Of a stretch of 64,000 nt of DNA, positions 16,295 to 25,062 are shown piece by piece. The position numbers were made by a program, and so were the translations under genes. Each line of letters starts with the position of its first letter. Position 1 is the first letter of the stretch. The stretch comes from Halobacillus naozhouensis. Lineage in GTDB: Bacteria > Bacillota > Bacilli > Bacillales > Halobacillaceae. The notes under the pieces are model-generated. The model saw only the letters and a program-made list of their open reading frames with translations, was not told the DNA's origin and ran no database searches. The stretch covers positions 1,674,001 to 1,738,000 of the forward strand of contig NZ_CP121671.1 in assembly GCF_029714185.1 (NCBI RefSeq), given 5' to 3'.

Positions 16295-16386
16295 AAGTAA
16301 TCAGTCTTCAAGGAAAGAAGCGCAAGAGCTGAAGATCACTAAACCGTAGCAGCTCTTCGAATAGCGAATGAATAAGGGGATAATCA

Positions 16387-16584
16387 ATGGATTTTAAATA
16401 TGTAAAACTTGAAGTATTACTCTTAGTAGATTACATAGTATGGTTAAGAGATGAGTTAAGTAGTCTTCGTATTCCAACCGTAGGTGTGTATGATAATGTT
16501 ATTTCTTACTCCAAAACTAAAGGGTTTTGGAGGCCTTTAGAAGGATCCCAACCGTTTAACGGGTCGGCATGTGAGATTTCTTGA
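16387..16584 (+). pseudogene. truncated NIF3/CutA-like domain protein
   Basis: 65 codons beginning MDFKYVKLEVLLLVDYIVWL, then RDELSSLRIPTVGVYDNVIS and YSKTKGFWRPLEGSQPFNG. This is the N-terminal half of a roughly 105-residue family of Nif3-associated, CutA-like domains, in which 'YDxVxSY...GxWRPLEG(S/A)NP' is conserved. The C-terminal half, which normally carries a metal-binding HPYEEP motif, is missing; the frame runs into ACEIS and stops against the next gene's TTG start. It is therefore a 3'-truncated remnant. Confidence 0.6.
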
Positions 16585-17195
16585 AAAGAACGTACTTATT
16601 AATCATTATGCTTTTTTCTTTTGCTCTGGTCAGTGTGGGCTGCTCTGATACCAAAGCACCCACTATCTCAATAAACAAGGATTCGGAATATGAGAATACT
16701 TTTAGGGAGTTAAATTTAGGTGTTTTATTTGATTTTGACTTTTATTTACCCAATGCGAATGAAAGATGGGTGACCCTTTGGGTAGATAGATACATTGACG
16801 GAAAAAAAGATTCTCAACCAATTGCTAAACTATCCTACGGTAATAGCCCAAATGAAGTTGAAGATGGTCATTTGGGATTTGGGATAATAAATGTAAACTC
16901 GAAAAGTACTTTAGCATTGCTTTATGGACCAGGGGTTAGTACGCAATCATCTAAAATTAGTAAAAAAACAATGACAAATACTATTAATGGCTGGGATTAT
17001 GCTATTGGAAAAGAAGAAGTAGAGTTAATGTTAGGAGAAACGAAACTATTAGCAGCTTATCGAGAAACTGAAGATAATTCAATTAGCCCGATTGATTTAC
17101 ATGATGAGGAATCAGTAGAAAGTATGATAAAACAAAGCGATTACGTACTTTTGTTGAAGATAAAGGTAGAAGAAAAGACTATAAATCCCAATTAA
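16581..17195 (+). CDS. predicted lipoprotein, 204 aa
   Basis: The protein starts at a TTG that overlaps the end of the previous remnant. The N-terminus MKRTYLLIIMLFSFALVSVG followed by C21 is a lipoprotein signal peptide, with serine at -3 a slightly poor lipobox. The mature part is acidic with beta-rich, evenly spaced hydrophobics (WVTLWVDRYIDGKKDSQPIA) and is likely exposed on the outer face of the membrane. I do not recognise a family. A second lipoprotein of similar size at 41080 shares only general form. Confidence 0.65.
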   Translation: MKRTYLLIIMLFSFALVSVGCSDTKAPTISINKDSEYENTFRELNLGVLFDFDFYLPNANERWVTLWVDRYIDGKKDSQPIAKLSYGNSPNEVEDGHLGFGIINVNSKSTLALLYGPGVSTQSSKISKKTMTNTINGWDYAIGKEEVELMLGETKLLAAYRETEDNSISPIDLHDEESVESMIKQSDYVLLLKIKVEEKTINPN

Positions 17196-17240
17196 TTTGA
17201 TATTTGGGCTAGAACCAAAAGCAAATAACCATTTTGAAAT

Positions 17241-17276
17241 AGCCGCATTTTTTCAACGGAAGAATGCGGCTTTCGG
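17241..17276 (+). terminator. terminator after the lipoprotein gene
   Basis: AGCCGCATT (17241-17249) pairs with AATGCGGCT (17263-17271), then TTTC. Between 17277 and 17580 I see no gene. Confidence 0.65.
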
Positions 17277-17587
17277 CCGTTAAAAGCAAGTAACTTTATT
17301 TTTACTAAACAATTATTCCGGAAAATAAAAGGTTTACTGACTAAAAGATTGTCTGTTAGAGGTTTTACCTTGGGGGAAAGGTCTTCTAAACTAACTGAAG
17401 AAAAGGTGGAATGAGGTGGACGGTTTTCCTGAAATTGGGATTAATAAGACGCACCCATGATTTAGAGTTACATCCAATTTCTCTCGTTTCTTTACTTTTA
17501 ATAACCTGAAATAGCCTGGATATTGGTTGCATGCTCTTATTATCGCATGTATAATATCCTCTCCAATAGAATAAGGAGGGTGTTTTG

Positions 17588-20020
17588 ATGACGGAATGGA
17601 TAAATATTGAGCATGCGAACGAACATAACTTAAAAGATGTTAGTGTGAAACTCCCAAAACGCAAATTTACCGTGATAACTGGTGTTTCCGGATCAGGCAA
17701 GTCTACTCTCGCGCATGATATTCTTTTTAATGAGTCACAACGGCAATATCTAGAGGCAATGGGAATGCAAGGCATTGAAAAACCCCATGTTGCACATATT
17801 AGCGGTGTGTCCCCTGCTATCAGTTTAAAGCAGCAAGAAACGTCATCTAATCCTCGTTCCACAGTAGGAACAAAGACAGCCATGTATACGAGCTTACGTA
17901 TGATTTATGAGAAGCTTGGTATCCGCTCATGTCCAAACTGTAAGAAAAAAGTTAACCCCATTCAGGCAATTGAAGAAACAGAACATGTAGATGGCGATTT
18001 TACTGTTTTTCAAATTTGTCCCCATTGTGAGCACAAATATAAAAAGTTCACACGAAGCCACTTCTCTTACAACACAATCGAAGGCGCTTGCCAGAAATGT
18101 AAAGGCCTCGGTAAAGTCGTCCAAATTAATGAAAACACCTTATTTAATATGGACTTGGCTATTGAAAAAGGTGCAATTGCATTGTGGAAAGGTCGTTACC
18201 TAGAATATCAACTTGATAATATCAAAAGTACCATGAATTATTACGATGTGCCAATTGAACAAAATACGCCGCTTAAAAATTATAATGAATTACAATTTGC
18301 ATTACTTTGTTATGGTACAAGCAGTAAAGAAGTTCAAAAGCTTACTGATAAAAAGGAGCCGAAAACAGTTGGTGATGGTAAATTCGAAGGTGTAGTGACA
18401 AACCTTTGGCGTAAATATCAAGAAAAAAGTGGAGCTATGGGTAAAGAATCTATCTTTTTCTATAGTGATATATGTCCTGACTGTAACGGCACCAAATTAA
18501 CCGAACAAAGTCGTAGTGTTAAAGTGATGGATCGTTCAATCACAGAAATCTCAACCTTAGATTTAGACCAATTATTAGAATGGGTCAATGACTGTAACTT
18601 GAACCTGACTAAGGAGGAAATATTAGCAGTTGATGTCTATATTCGTGATATAGAAACAAAACTTAAACGTATAAAACGTCTAGGTCTCGGTTATCTCACA
18701 TTAGAACGTGGGATAAACACATTATCTGGCGGTGAAAGTCAACGTATTCGGTTATCTGCCATCTTAGATTCAGATTTAACGGATGTTGTTTATATTATCG
18801 ACGAACCAACAGCTAGCCTTCATGCTAAAGATACGGAAGGTATCATCGACATTATGAAAAGACTAAGAGATAAAGGTAATACAGTTCTTGTGATTGAACA
18901 TAATACGGATGTTATGAGAGAAGCTGATTATTTAATTGAAATTGGACCAAAAGCCGGCCGATATGGTGGCGAATTAGTTGGTACAGGTACATTAGAAGAC
19001 CTTAAAAATAGTGAGCAATCCCTAATTAAAAACTGTATTTCAAACAGAAGTCAACCTAAACAAAACGTTAGACAAGCAGGAAAGACACCAATTCATATTC
19101 AAGACGCCACGCGTCATAACCTTGTTTCTGTAAGTGTTACCGTTCCTACAGAATCCCTTGTGAGTGTAACGGGTGTCTCAGGGTCAGGTAAATCTTCACT
19201 CATATTTGATGTAGTGGGAGAAGAGGCTAACAATGTTTCAGGATTAGACCAGTTTGAAGAAATCATTACAATTAATCAAACAAGTATTACAAAAATGAAA
19301 CGCTCAAATGTTGCTACATATACCAACGTATTCACAGATATTCGAAATGTTTTTGCCAAACTCGAAGATAGTAAAACACAAGGTCTTACATCTAAACACT
19401 TCTCATTCAATACAAATGGTGGACGATGTGAGACATGTGAAGGACTTGGTTATGTTATGAGCAACATGTTATTTTTTAACGATATGGAGGTTGTTTGTCC
19501 GACGTGTAAAGGTAAACGTTTCAAAGAAAACATCCTCAATATTACCTACAATGACTATAATATAAATGAATGCTTAGAGTGTTCAGTAGAAGAGGCATTA
19601 GATATTTTCAATAACGAATCAAAAATCTATAAAGTCCTCAAATTATTAACCGAAATCGGATTAGGTTACTTAAAACTTGGTCAATCCCTTACAACACTAT
19701 CTGGTGGTGAAGGGCAACGATTAAAGTTATCAACTTCCTTAATGAAGAAAACTAAACAAAAGAGTCTGTTCTTACTAGATGAACCTTCAACAGGTCTACA
19801 CCTTTATGACATTCAATATTTGTTAGAATTATTCAACCGTTTAATTGATAAAGGCAATTCAATTATCATGGTAGAACATAACATTCATATGATCCATGCG
19901 AGTGATTGGATTATTGATTTAGGACCAGAAGGTGGTGTCAAAGGAGGACATATTATTGCAAAAGGAACACCAACTGATATCAGGGCGAACCCATTATCTG
20001 TGACAGGACAGTATTTATAA
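17588..20020 (+). CDS. UvrA-like ABC ATPase (drug-resistance class, short form)
   Basis: An 810-residue UvrA paralogue against about 940 for the repair protein. It has two ABC modules: Walker A GVSGSGKST near residue 31 and GVSGSGKSS near 530; signatures LSGGESQRIRLS and LSGGEGQRLKLS; Walker B VYIIDEPTASLH and LFLLDEPSTGLH. Zinc modules are visible as CPNCKKK...CPHCEHK, CQKCKG and CETCEG...CPTCKG. The missing length fits loss of the UvrB-binding region, as in class II UvrAs linked to antibiotic self-resistance. AAGGAGGG lies seven bases before the ATG at 17588. It stands alone, with no uvrB neighbour. Confidence 0.85.
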   Translation: MTEWINIEHANEHNLKDVSVKLPKRKFTVITGVSGSGKSTLAHDILFNESQRQYLEAMGMQGIEKPHVAHISGVSPAISLKQQETSSNPRSTVGTKTAMYTSLRMIYEKLGIRSCPNCKKKVNPIQAIEETEHVDGDFTVFQICPHCEHKYKKFTRSHFSYNTIEGACQKCKGLGKVVQINENTLFNMDLAIEKGAIALWKGRYLEYQLDNIKSTMNYYDVPIEQNTPLKNYNELQFALLCYGTSSKEVQKLTDKKEPKTVGDGKFEGVVTNLWRKYQEKSGAMGKESIFFYSDICPDCNGTKLTEQSRSVKVMDRSITEISTLDLDQLLEWVNDCNLNLTKEEILAVDVYIRDIETKLKRIKRLGLGYLTLERGINTLSGGESQRIRLSAILDSDLTDVVYIIDEPTASLHAKDTEGIIDIMKRLRDKGNTVLVIEHNTDVMREADYLIEIGPKAGRYGGELVGTGTLEDLKNSEQSLIKNCISNRSQPKQNVRQAGKTPIHIQDATRHNLVSVSVTVPTESLVSVTGVSGSGKSSLIFDVVGEEANNVSGLDQFEEIITINQTSITKMKRSNVATYTNVFTDIRNVFAKLEDSKTQGLTSKHFSFNTNGGRCETCEGLGYVMSNMLFFNDMEVVCPTCKGKRFKENILNITYNDYNINECLECSVEEALDIFNNESKIYKVLKLLTEIGLGYLKLGQSLTTLSGGEGQRLKLSTSLMKKTKQKSLFLLDEPSTGLHLYDIQYLLELFNRLIDKGNSIIMVEHNIHMIHASDWIIDLGPEGGVKGGHIIAKGTPTDIRANPLSVTGQYL

Positions 20021-20025
20021 TTTAC

Positions 20026-20062
20026 AAGCAGCAACTATATCAAAAAATAGCTTGCTGCTTGG
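20026..20062 (+). terminator. first hairpin after the UvrA-like gene
   Basis: AAGCAGCAA pairs with TTGCTGCTT, no long T-tail. Confidence 0.5.
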
Positions 20063-20122
20063 ACATCGAAAGAATATCCCTAGATACCTCTCCTTGTAGT
20101 ATTAAAATTGAATAGGCAATTT

Positions 20123-20173
20123 AAAAACGCTTGGGGTACAGTATCAGTGAGGTTCATAACCAAGCGTTTTTAT
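20123..20173 (+). terminator. second, stronger terminator after the UvrA-like gene
   Basis: AAAAACGCTTGG (20123-20134) pairs with CCAAGCGTTTTT (20160-20171), followed by ATAT. Confidence 0.75.
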
Positions 20174-20292
20174 ATGCTAAATCTACTGTTTATTTTACCG
20201 TTATCTCCTATCATTATTTACTAAAAAGCAGAACAGTTTAAGATGATTAGGGATTTTAAGTAATGGATAGATTTAGAAGGGGAGCAAAATAA

Positions 20293-20583
20293 ATGATTAA
20301 AAATTACAGCAAATGGTGAGTGATATTAAGTGTTATTTGTGCAGTAACTATTTTCTTATCTTACGCCATTGCACCAAACCAACCTGAAGGTATGATAGTT
20401 ATACTCTTACAGGCATTATTTTTCACTTCCATAATAACTGGTTTGCTTAGTCTGGTTTTTAGTTATATGGGGTTCAAAAACAAAGAAAAAGGATTTTTGA
20501 AGATTATAGCACCTATAATAGTTATATTGATTTTATTGGCATTTCTTTTTTCCTTTATTCTTATGATCATTAGCTTTTTTTGA
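20293..20583 (+). pseudogene. small membrane protein gene with a stop at codon 9
   Basis: A start with GGGGAG upstream gives MIKNYSKW, then TGA at 20317-20319, then the same frame continues for 87 codons as a three-helix membrane protein (VILSVICAVTIFLSYAIAP..., ALFFTSIITGLLSLVFSYMG, IIAPIIVILILLAFLFSFIL). TGA probably replaced a TGG. Translation could restart at the GTG at 20320, but no ribosome site precedes it. Family unknown. Confidence 0.65.
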
Positions 20584-20615
20584 AAAACTGAAAATGCTAA
20601 TTGTGGTAATGAGGG

Positions 20616-20674
20616 AGTTATTAATATGATCTTGAAGTCGAGTCTTCATGAAAAGGGCCATTTTGTGGAGTAAC
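20616..20674 (+). repeat. interspersed repeat lacking the hairpin
   Basis: GTTATTAATATGATCTTGAA, then AGTCTTCATGAAAAGGGCC and ATTTTGTGGAGTAAC. The 5' flank joins directly to the 3' module, as if the hairpin unit had been excised between two GGGC-type boxes. Confidence 0.7.
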
Positions 20675-20841
20675 AAATAAGCCAACGTTGAGAAATTTGG
20701 TTTTTATATTGGAAGCTACATAAAATTACTTTTAATTCTTTCAGCCAAAGAATGTCTTATTTTCGAAAAAACTTTCTTTTATAAGAAATTTCTCTAGCTA
20801 CTTTATCTTCAGAATTTTCCTAGGTATATATGGACATGAAT

Positions 20842-20904
20842 TTGTTCAACATATTAGAGTATGATAAAATAATGAGTGTACTCATTATTGAGTACACTCA
20901 TTAT
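20842..20904 (+). promoter_or_regulatory. promoter with 36-bp palindromic TetR-type operator
   Basis: TTGTTC (20842-20847) and TAAAAT (20865-20870) are 17 bp apart. ATAATGAGTGTACTCA (20869-20884) is repeated as its exact reverse complement at 20889-20904 across a four-base spacer. The operator starts in the -10 box and covers the transcription start, the layout of a simple repressor site. The TetR gene two cistrons downstream is the obvious ligand. Confidence 0.85.
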
Positions 20905-20947
20905 TGGCTTTTGTTAACTAAAATAAAACATATTAAGGAGTGGCATT

Positions 20948-22090
20948 ATGAAGATTTTAATTGTTGGTGGTGGGATTGCTGGATTGAGTTTAGCTGGCTT
21001 ACTTAGAAAGAGAGGAATAGAACCCGTTGTGGTTGAAAAGGTAGAAGAGTATGGTGAAGTTGGCTATTTTCTTGGATTATGGCCCTTGGGAAGCAGAGTA
21101 TTACATGGCCTAGATCTCTATGAAGAATACGTAAAAGCTGGTTTTCCCATTAAAGATTACAAAGTTTTAAATGAATCGGGGAGGTTATTAAATCAACTTA
21201 CTTTTGAAAATGTTTCAGAACAATTTGGTGAAACCTATCTAATAGCAAGATATAAATTATTGGAGATTTTAAGGGCAGGTATAGAAGATCTACCTATTCA
21301 AATGGGAATGTCGATAAAAAAGATAAAACAAGATAGTCAAAAGGTTTATGTAACATTTACTAATGGAAAACAAGATGCTTTTGATTTAGTTGTTGGAGCA
21401 GATGGAATTCATTCAAAAGTTCGCGAATTATTGTTTGGTGACCTACCACTAACTTCTACAGGTTGGGGAGGATGGGGTTTTTGGTTAGATAAAAAATATT
21501 TACCTGCTGAAGTAAGTGCCTCAGAATATTGGGGGAGAGGTAAATTCTTTGGATTGGGCCAAACTCAACAGGGATACAGTGGTTCTGCAATTATCCCTAT
21601 TCCAAAACAAATGCCAAACACAAGAGAAGAAACCATTTCTTTTATTCAGAAACGGTTTAGCTCAATGGGAGACGAAGTAGTTCAAGAAACAATAAAAGTT
21701 CTTCATAAGGCAACCGATCTTAACTTTTTGAAACTAAGTGATTTTAAGACTGATCAATGGAGTAAAGGGAGAGTAGTTTTAATTGGAGATTCAGCAGCTG
21801 GCTTTTTACCTACAGCAGGGATTGGGGCCTCAATGGCTATGGAATCAGCAGCTGTACTGAATGATGAGTTATCCAGAGTTAACGAAGATTTTGTGGAGCA
21901 AGCTATATCTCTCTTTACTAAGCGAAGAAGGGAAAGAATTGACAAGATTCAATTAAACTCTCGTAGGTTAGCAAAAATGATGTTCACCAAAAGTTATTTT
22001 GTGTCAAATATTCGAGATTTTATAACAAGTAAGGCAACTGAAAAACAACTGTTTAAAGAAATAGGCGGAAAGATGAATCATCCGATATAA
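20948..22090 (+). CDS. FAD-dependent monooxygenase (PHBH/TetX-like fold)
   Basis: A 380-residue flavoprotein hydroxylase. The N-terminal dinucleotide motif is ILIVGGGIAGLSLAGLLRKRG with E34-type ribose contact in VVVEK. The DG motif is VVGADGIHSKVR, and the GD motif is RVVLIGDSAAGFLPTAGIGASMAMESA. These three place it in the single-component aromatic hydroxylase group, which includes antibiotic-inactivating enzymes. The ribosome site is AAGGAGTGG. It is the first gene of a two-gene operon with a TetR regulator and sits behind a near-perfect operator, so it is probably induced by its own substrate or drug. Confidence 0.88.
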   Translation: MKILIVGGGIAGLSLAGLLRKRGIEPVVVEKVEEYGEVGYFLGLWPLGSRVLHGLDLYEEYVKAGFPIKDYKVLNESGRLLNQLTFENVSEQFGETYLIARYKLLEILRAGIEDLPIQMGMSIKKIKQDSQKVYVTFTNGKQDAFDLVVGADGIHSKVRELLFGDLPLTSTGWGGWGFWLDKKYLPAEVSASEYWGRGKFFGLGQTQQGYSGSAIIPIPKQMPNTREETISFIQKRFSSMGDEVVQETIKVLHKATDLNFLKLSDFKTDQWSKGRVVLIGDSAAGFLPTAGIGASMAMESAAVLNDELSRVNEDFVEQAISLFTKRRRERIDKIQLNSRRLAKMMFTKSYFVSNIRDFITSKATEKQLFKEIGGKMNHPI

Positions 22091-22114
22091 CTAAAAATAA
22101 GGTAGGTGTGTACT

Positions 22115-22708
22115 TTGAGTCTTCGTGAGAAGAAAAAGAGGGAAGTTAAAAATAAGATTTTATATGCTGCAGAAAAATTATTTAAGGAACAAGGGTTTGA
22201 AAAGACAACTACTAACCAAATTGCAAAAGAAGCTGGGATTGCGTCTGGGACAGCTTTTAATTACTTTGACACTAAAGCAGAAATATTATTGGCTGTTTTT
22301 GCAAACCAAAATAAGGATGTTGAGGATTATGTTTATTCCATTATGGAAACAGAAGATCCATCAGAAATAATATTTAATTATTTGTGGCATCACTCACAAC
22401 AACTAACTAAAATAGATAAAACCTTACTAAAAGAACTATTGCAAGCATTTGTGACATCCTATAAGAATAACCCAACCTTGATTAAGCAGTTAATTGAAAT
22501 TGATCTAGGCTTTATAGATAAATTAACAAAGATAATGACAGAGCTTAAAGATAAAAATTTAATTAAGAATAATTTTCAGAACGAACTAGCTGCAGAGATT
22601 ATATACAGTACATTGGTATATGAGTTTGTTAATTATGCTTTTGGGGAAGATGTTGATAAAAGAACGTTAAAAGATCGGATAAAACAAAAAATTGAGTTTC
22701 TCATATAG
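22115..22708 (+). CDS. TetR-family repressor
   Basis: A 197-residue TetR regulator. The DNA-binding part is KNKILYAAEKLFKEQGFEKT followed by TTNQIAKEAGIASGTAFNYF, the family's classic helix-turn-helix. The C-terminal ligand domain is helical (about 60-197). I start at the TTG at 22115, eight bases after GGTAGG; a GTG at 22106 overlaps that site. It lies 24 bp after the monooxygenase and very likely represses the operon through the palindrome at 20869-20904. No clear terminator follows; 22709-22930 is empty apart from the IS flank. Confidence 0.88.
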   Translation: MSLREKKKREVKNKILYAAEKLFKEQGFEKTTTNQIAKEAGIASGTAFNYFDTKAEILLAVFANQNKDVEDYVYSIMETEDPSEIIFNYLWHHSQQLTKIDKTLLKELLQAFVTSYKNNPTLIKQLIEIDLGFIDKLTKIMTELKDKNLIKNNFQNELAAEIIYSTLVYEFVNYAFGEDVDKRTLKDRIKQKIEFLI

Positions 22709-22932
22709 CCAAGTTGTTCAAAATAACCGTGTTTTCTTTCGATTACTAATTTGATACTGGTTTTTCTTCAACAAAGTACGCATTATGAAGTAACAATTGC
22801 CTGATTTTTCACTTGCAACATTGAGGAATTGGCTTTTTTATATTGGGTTTTCTTAGCCAAGGATTTTTGCATAATATTGGCCATACTCCGAGAATAAAAG
22901 TGTGATCAGTATGCAATAAAAAGATCTTCCAC

Positions 22933-22948
22933 AATACCAGCTAATAGA
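22933..22948 (+). repeat. left half of the repeat interrupted by IS110 copy 1
   Basis: AATACCAGCTAATAG is the 5' terminal motif of the full-length repeat at 29762. It is also found at 32507 and 62281. Confidence 0.6.
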
Positions 22949-23071
22949 AGGTCAACAGGTAGGACTAAAAAAGATAAAAAAGTCATGTTACAATAAAATT
23001 GACCACATCAAAGAAGCTTCAAAGAAATGATTTTGAAGTATTCGGTAAAAATGTATATTATTAGTTAATCA

Positions 23072-24271
23072 CTATACTTTAAAAGCCTCTTTACGTTTTA
23101 ATAATGCATAGATCCAATGAATGAGCTTGTTTGCGCATGCAATGATAGCGACTTTGTGTGGTTTGCCTTCTTCACGTTTCTTGTCATAGAACTCTTTCAG
23201 CTTGGGGTTGCGATTTTTGGTTAAGCCGCATTGGACAGCTGTATAGAGTATTTGTCGAAGACGGGATGAACCTCTTTTTGTAATAGTATTGATCGTTGCT
23301 TTGAACTTGCCAGATTCGTGAACACTGGGATCAATTCCAGCGTAGGCAACGAGTTTCTTTGGGTGATTAAACTGATCGATTTCCCCAATTTCGGAGATGA
23401 TTGTGGCGGCAATCTTTCCGCCGATACCTGGGATCGATTGGATCAATCTATATTCTTCAAATTCTTCTGCCAGGGCATCTATCTCTTCCTCTAGTTTGGA
23501 TAGGTGCTCTTGGTATTGAAGAAGCATTTGAATATACATGTTTAGACTAACGGTATGACTCCTGTATAAATTACATTTGAAAGGGTCACGCTTAGCTGCA
23601 TCTTTTAGTTTATGAGCTTTCTCTAAACACCAGGATTGAGAGCGTTTTGCTCCACCTTGAAGAATCACCTGGGCGATATCATCTACTTTTTTATCCCTCA
23701 CATCTTTAGAAGTTGGGTAACGAAGTAAAGTTGCTAATGATGTAGGCGAATATAAATCTCCGAAGACTCCTTTATACTCTGGGAATACCTGATCCAATAT
23801 GGTCTGAAATTGGAGTTTAATCTGGACATACGTTCCTGTTAGAGAATCATGTTGTCTTGATAAATTACGCAAGTTCATCGTCCGTATACTCTTCTTTTGA
23901 AAAGCTTCAAGATCGTCGTCCTTGTAGTATAATTCCCCCAAATGAAAGGCATCGATGACGTCCGTTTTCACTTTCCTTAAGTTTGTTTTTTTAGCTTCAT
24001 GAGAGATAACAGGGTTGATTAAATAATAGGTGATTTGATGTTCTTCTAAAAATCGAAGAATGGGTTCATGATAGTGTCCCGTAGATTCAAAGATGACAAC
24101 CGGAGGTTGCCCCGTAGCCTGCTCGACCTCCTGATAAAACCTGTGAAATTCATGCAAACCTAATACATCATGAGTAAATTTAAAGCTCTTCTTGTAAGGA
24201 TTTTTCTTCTGTAAAAAGGCTTGAACTTGGCTTTCTCCTTTTGCGATATCCAGGCCAATAACTGGATCCAT
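23072..24271 (-). CDS. IS110-family transposase (DEDD type)
   Basis: A 399-residue transposase-recombinase. The N-terminal RuvC-like DEDD domain starts with IGLDIAKGESQVQAFL (first Asp), has FESTGHYHEPILRFL (Glu) and KVKTDVIDAFHLGE (the paired Asp). The C-terminal IS116/IS110/IS902 domain holds IPGIGGKIAATIISEIGEID and the catalytic serine region KRGSSRLRQILYTAVQCG. Length is typical and the gene looks intact. It is closely similar to the copy at 62420-63619, with scattered substitutions, so the two are not a very recent duplication. Confidence 0.92.
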   Translation of the reverse strand: MDPVIGLDIAKGESQVQAFLQKKNPYKKSFKFTHDVLGLHEFHRFYQEVEQATGQPPVVIFESTGHYHEPILRFLEEHQITYYLINPVISHEAKKTNLRKVKTDVIDAFHLGELYYKDDDLEAFQKKSIRTMNLRNLSRQHDSLTGTYVQIKLQFQTILDQVFPEYKGVFGDLYSPTSLATLLRYPTSKDVRDKKVDDIAQVILQGGAKRSQSWCLEKAHKLKDAAKRDPFKCNLYRSHTVSLNMYIQMLLQYQEHLSKLEEEIDALAEEFEEYRLIQSIPGIGGKIAATIISEIGEIDQFNHPKKLVAYAGIDPSVHESGKFKATINTITKRGSSRLRQILYTAVQCGLTKNRNPKLKEFYDKKREEGKPHKVAIIACANKLIHWIYALLKRKEAFKV

Positions 24272-24279
24272 GTATTATC

Positions 24280-24490
24280 ACATCTCCCTTTATAAATTCA
24301 CCGGTAACCCCTAACCTATCTTGTAGTTTCATAGCTTCGCTTGTTATACGGGATCGTTGTCCCAACCAGCCTCAAACATGTTTCTACAAGTAGGGGGTGG
24401 ACAGTATAACGGACGGGATCAAGTCCCACGGGCGCGAACGTCCTACCCCGGCTACTTCAAGAATAAAACCTATTAAACATAGGTCAACCA
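24280..24490 (-). ncRNA. candidate bridge RNA of IS110 copy 1
   Basis: The non-coding leader upstream of the transposase is almost as conserved between the two IS copies as the gene itself. It can fold: GTAGGGGGT (24390-24398) pairs with ACCCCGGCTAC (24445-24455), and inside it GGACG (24411-24415) pairs with CGTCC (24439-24443). The enclosed loop carries CGGGCGCGA (24429-24437), which matches the repeat that the element targets. IS110-group elements are known to encode such guide RNAs 5' of the transposase. Coordinates are approximate. Confidence 0.6.
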
Positions 24491-24550
24491 GAAATATAAA
24501 AATGTCCTTTACAAAGGGAACACTTTAATAACTGGCTGACCTTATAATAC

Positions 24551-24612
24551 GATCGGGCAATAATCTTGAATAAATGCTCCCACTATTGCTTTCTTGGGCC
24601 AGTTTGTGGAAG
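24551..24612 (+). repeat. right half of the repeat interrupted by IS110 copy 1
   Basis: GATCGGGCAATAATCTTGAA TAAATGCTCC followed by GGGCCAGTTTGTGGAAG: a degenerate hairpin and 3' module starting right at the IS end. Confidence 0.65.
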
Positions 24613-24649
24613 AACCGAAGTTAAAAGGGTAATAATATGGTGATGTTTT

Positions 24650-24712
24650 ATATTTAACTAAATGGTTGAATGTAAATAAGAAAACTGTTATATTTAACTA
24701 CATGGTTAACCA
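24650..24712 (+). promoter_or_regulatory. two ArsR-type operator copies 40 bp apart
   Basis: TATATTTAACTAAATGGTTG (24649-24668) and TATATTTAACTACATGGTTA (24689-24708) are near-identical imperfect palindromes (AAC-N4/5-GTT). The second contains the start codon of the ArsR gene. Forty bases is close to four helical turns, favouring cooperative binding or looping. Confidence 0.6.
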
Positions 24713-25043
24713 TAATAAAGATAAATTAAATGAAACTTTTCATGCTTTATCTGATTCAACAAGAAGAGAAATGGTTCGTATGATGGCGCAAAAAGAAAGG
24801 ACGGTTTCTGAATTGGCAGAGCCCTTTGATATGTCTTTGGCTGGTATTTCAAAACATATAAAAGTTCTTGAGAGGGCAAAATTGCTTGAAAGGAGTGTAA
24901 ATGGAAGAACTCATTTATGTCGTTTAAACACGGAATCATTATCTCAAGCAACGGAATGGCTCCGTTTTTATGAGAGGTTCTGGAACAATCGTTTCGATCT
25001 TTTGGAAAGTGAGTTATTGACAGCAAAAAAGAAAGAACATTAA
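24702..25043 (+). CDS. ArsR/SmtB-family regulator
   Basis: A 113-residue winged-helix repressor: FHALSDSTRREMVRMMAQKE, then RTVSELAEPFDMSLAGISKHIKVLERAKLLERSVNGRTH. It lacks the cysteine metal site of arsenic sensors and belongs to the SdpR-like group that accompanies SRPBCC genes. The ATG at 24702 has no ribosome site and lies within an operator copy, so the message may be leaderless; a TTG at 24666 is the alternative. It overlaps in function with the SRPBCC gene 19 bp downstream. Confidence 0.85.
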   Translation: MVNHNKDKLNETFHALSDSTRREMVRMMAQKERTVSELAEPFDMSLAGISKHIKVLERAKLLERSVNGRTHLCRLNTESLSQATEWLRFYERFWNNRFDLLESELLTAKKKEH

Positions 25044-25062
25044 ATTACATAGGAGTGTATGT

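Larger units (their letters stand above)
22948..24551 (-). mobile_element. IS110-family insertion sequence, copy 1
   Basis: About 1.6 kb. The limits are inferred by aligning this copy with the one at 62297-63866: similarity begins in AATACCAGCTAATAGAAGG on the left and ends near TATAATACGATCGGGC on the right. Both flanks are halves of the interspersed repeat. There are no terminal inverted repeats and no obvious target duplication, as expected for IS110. The transposase occupies the minus strand, with a conserved structured leader of about 270 bp on its 5' side. Exact ends are uncertain by about ten bases. Confidence 0.8.
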
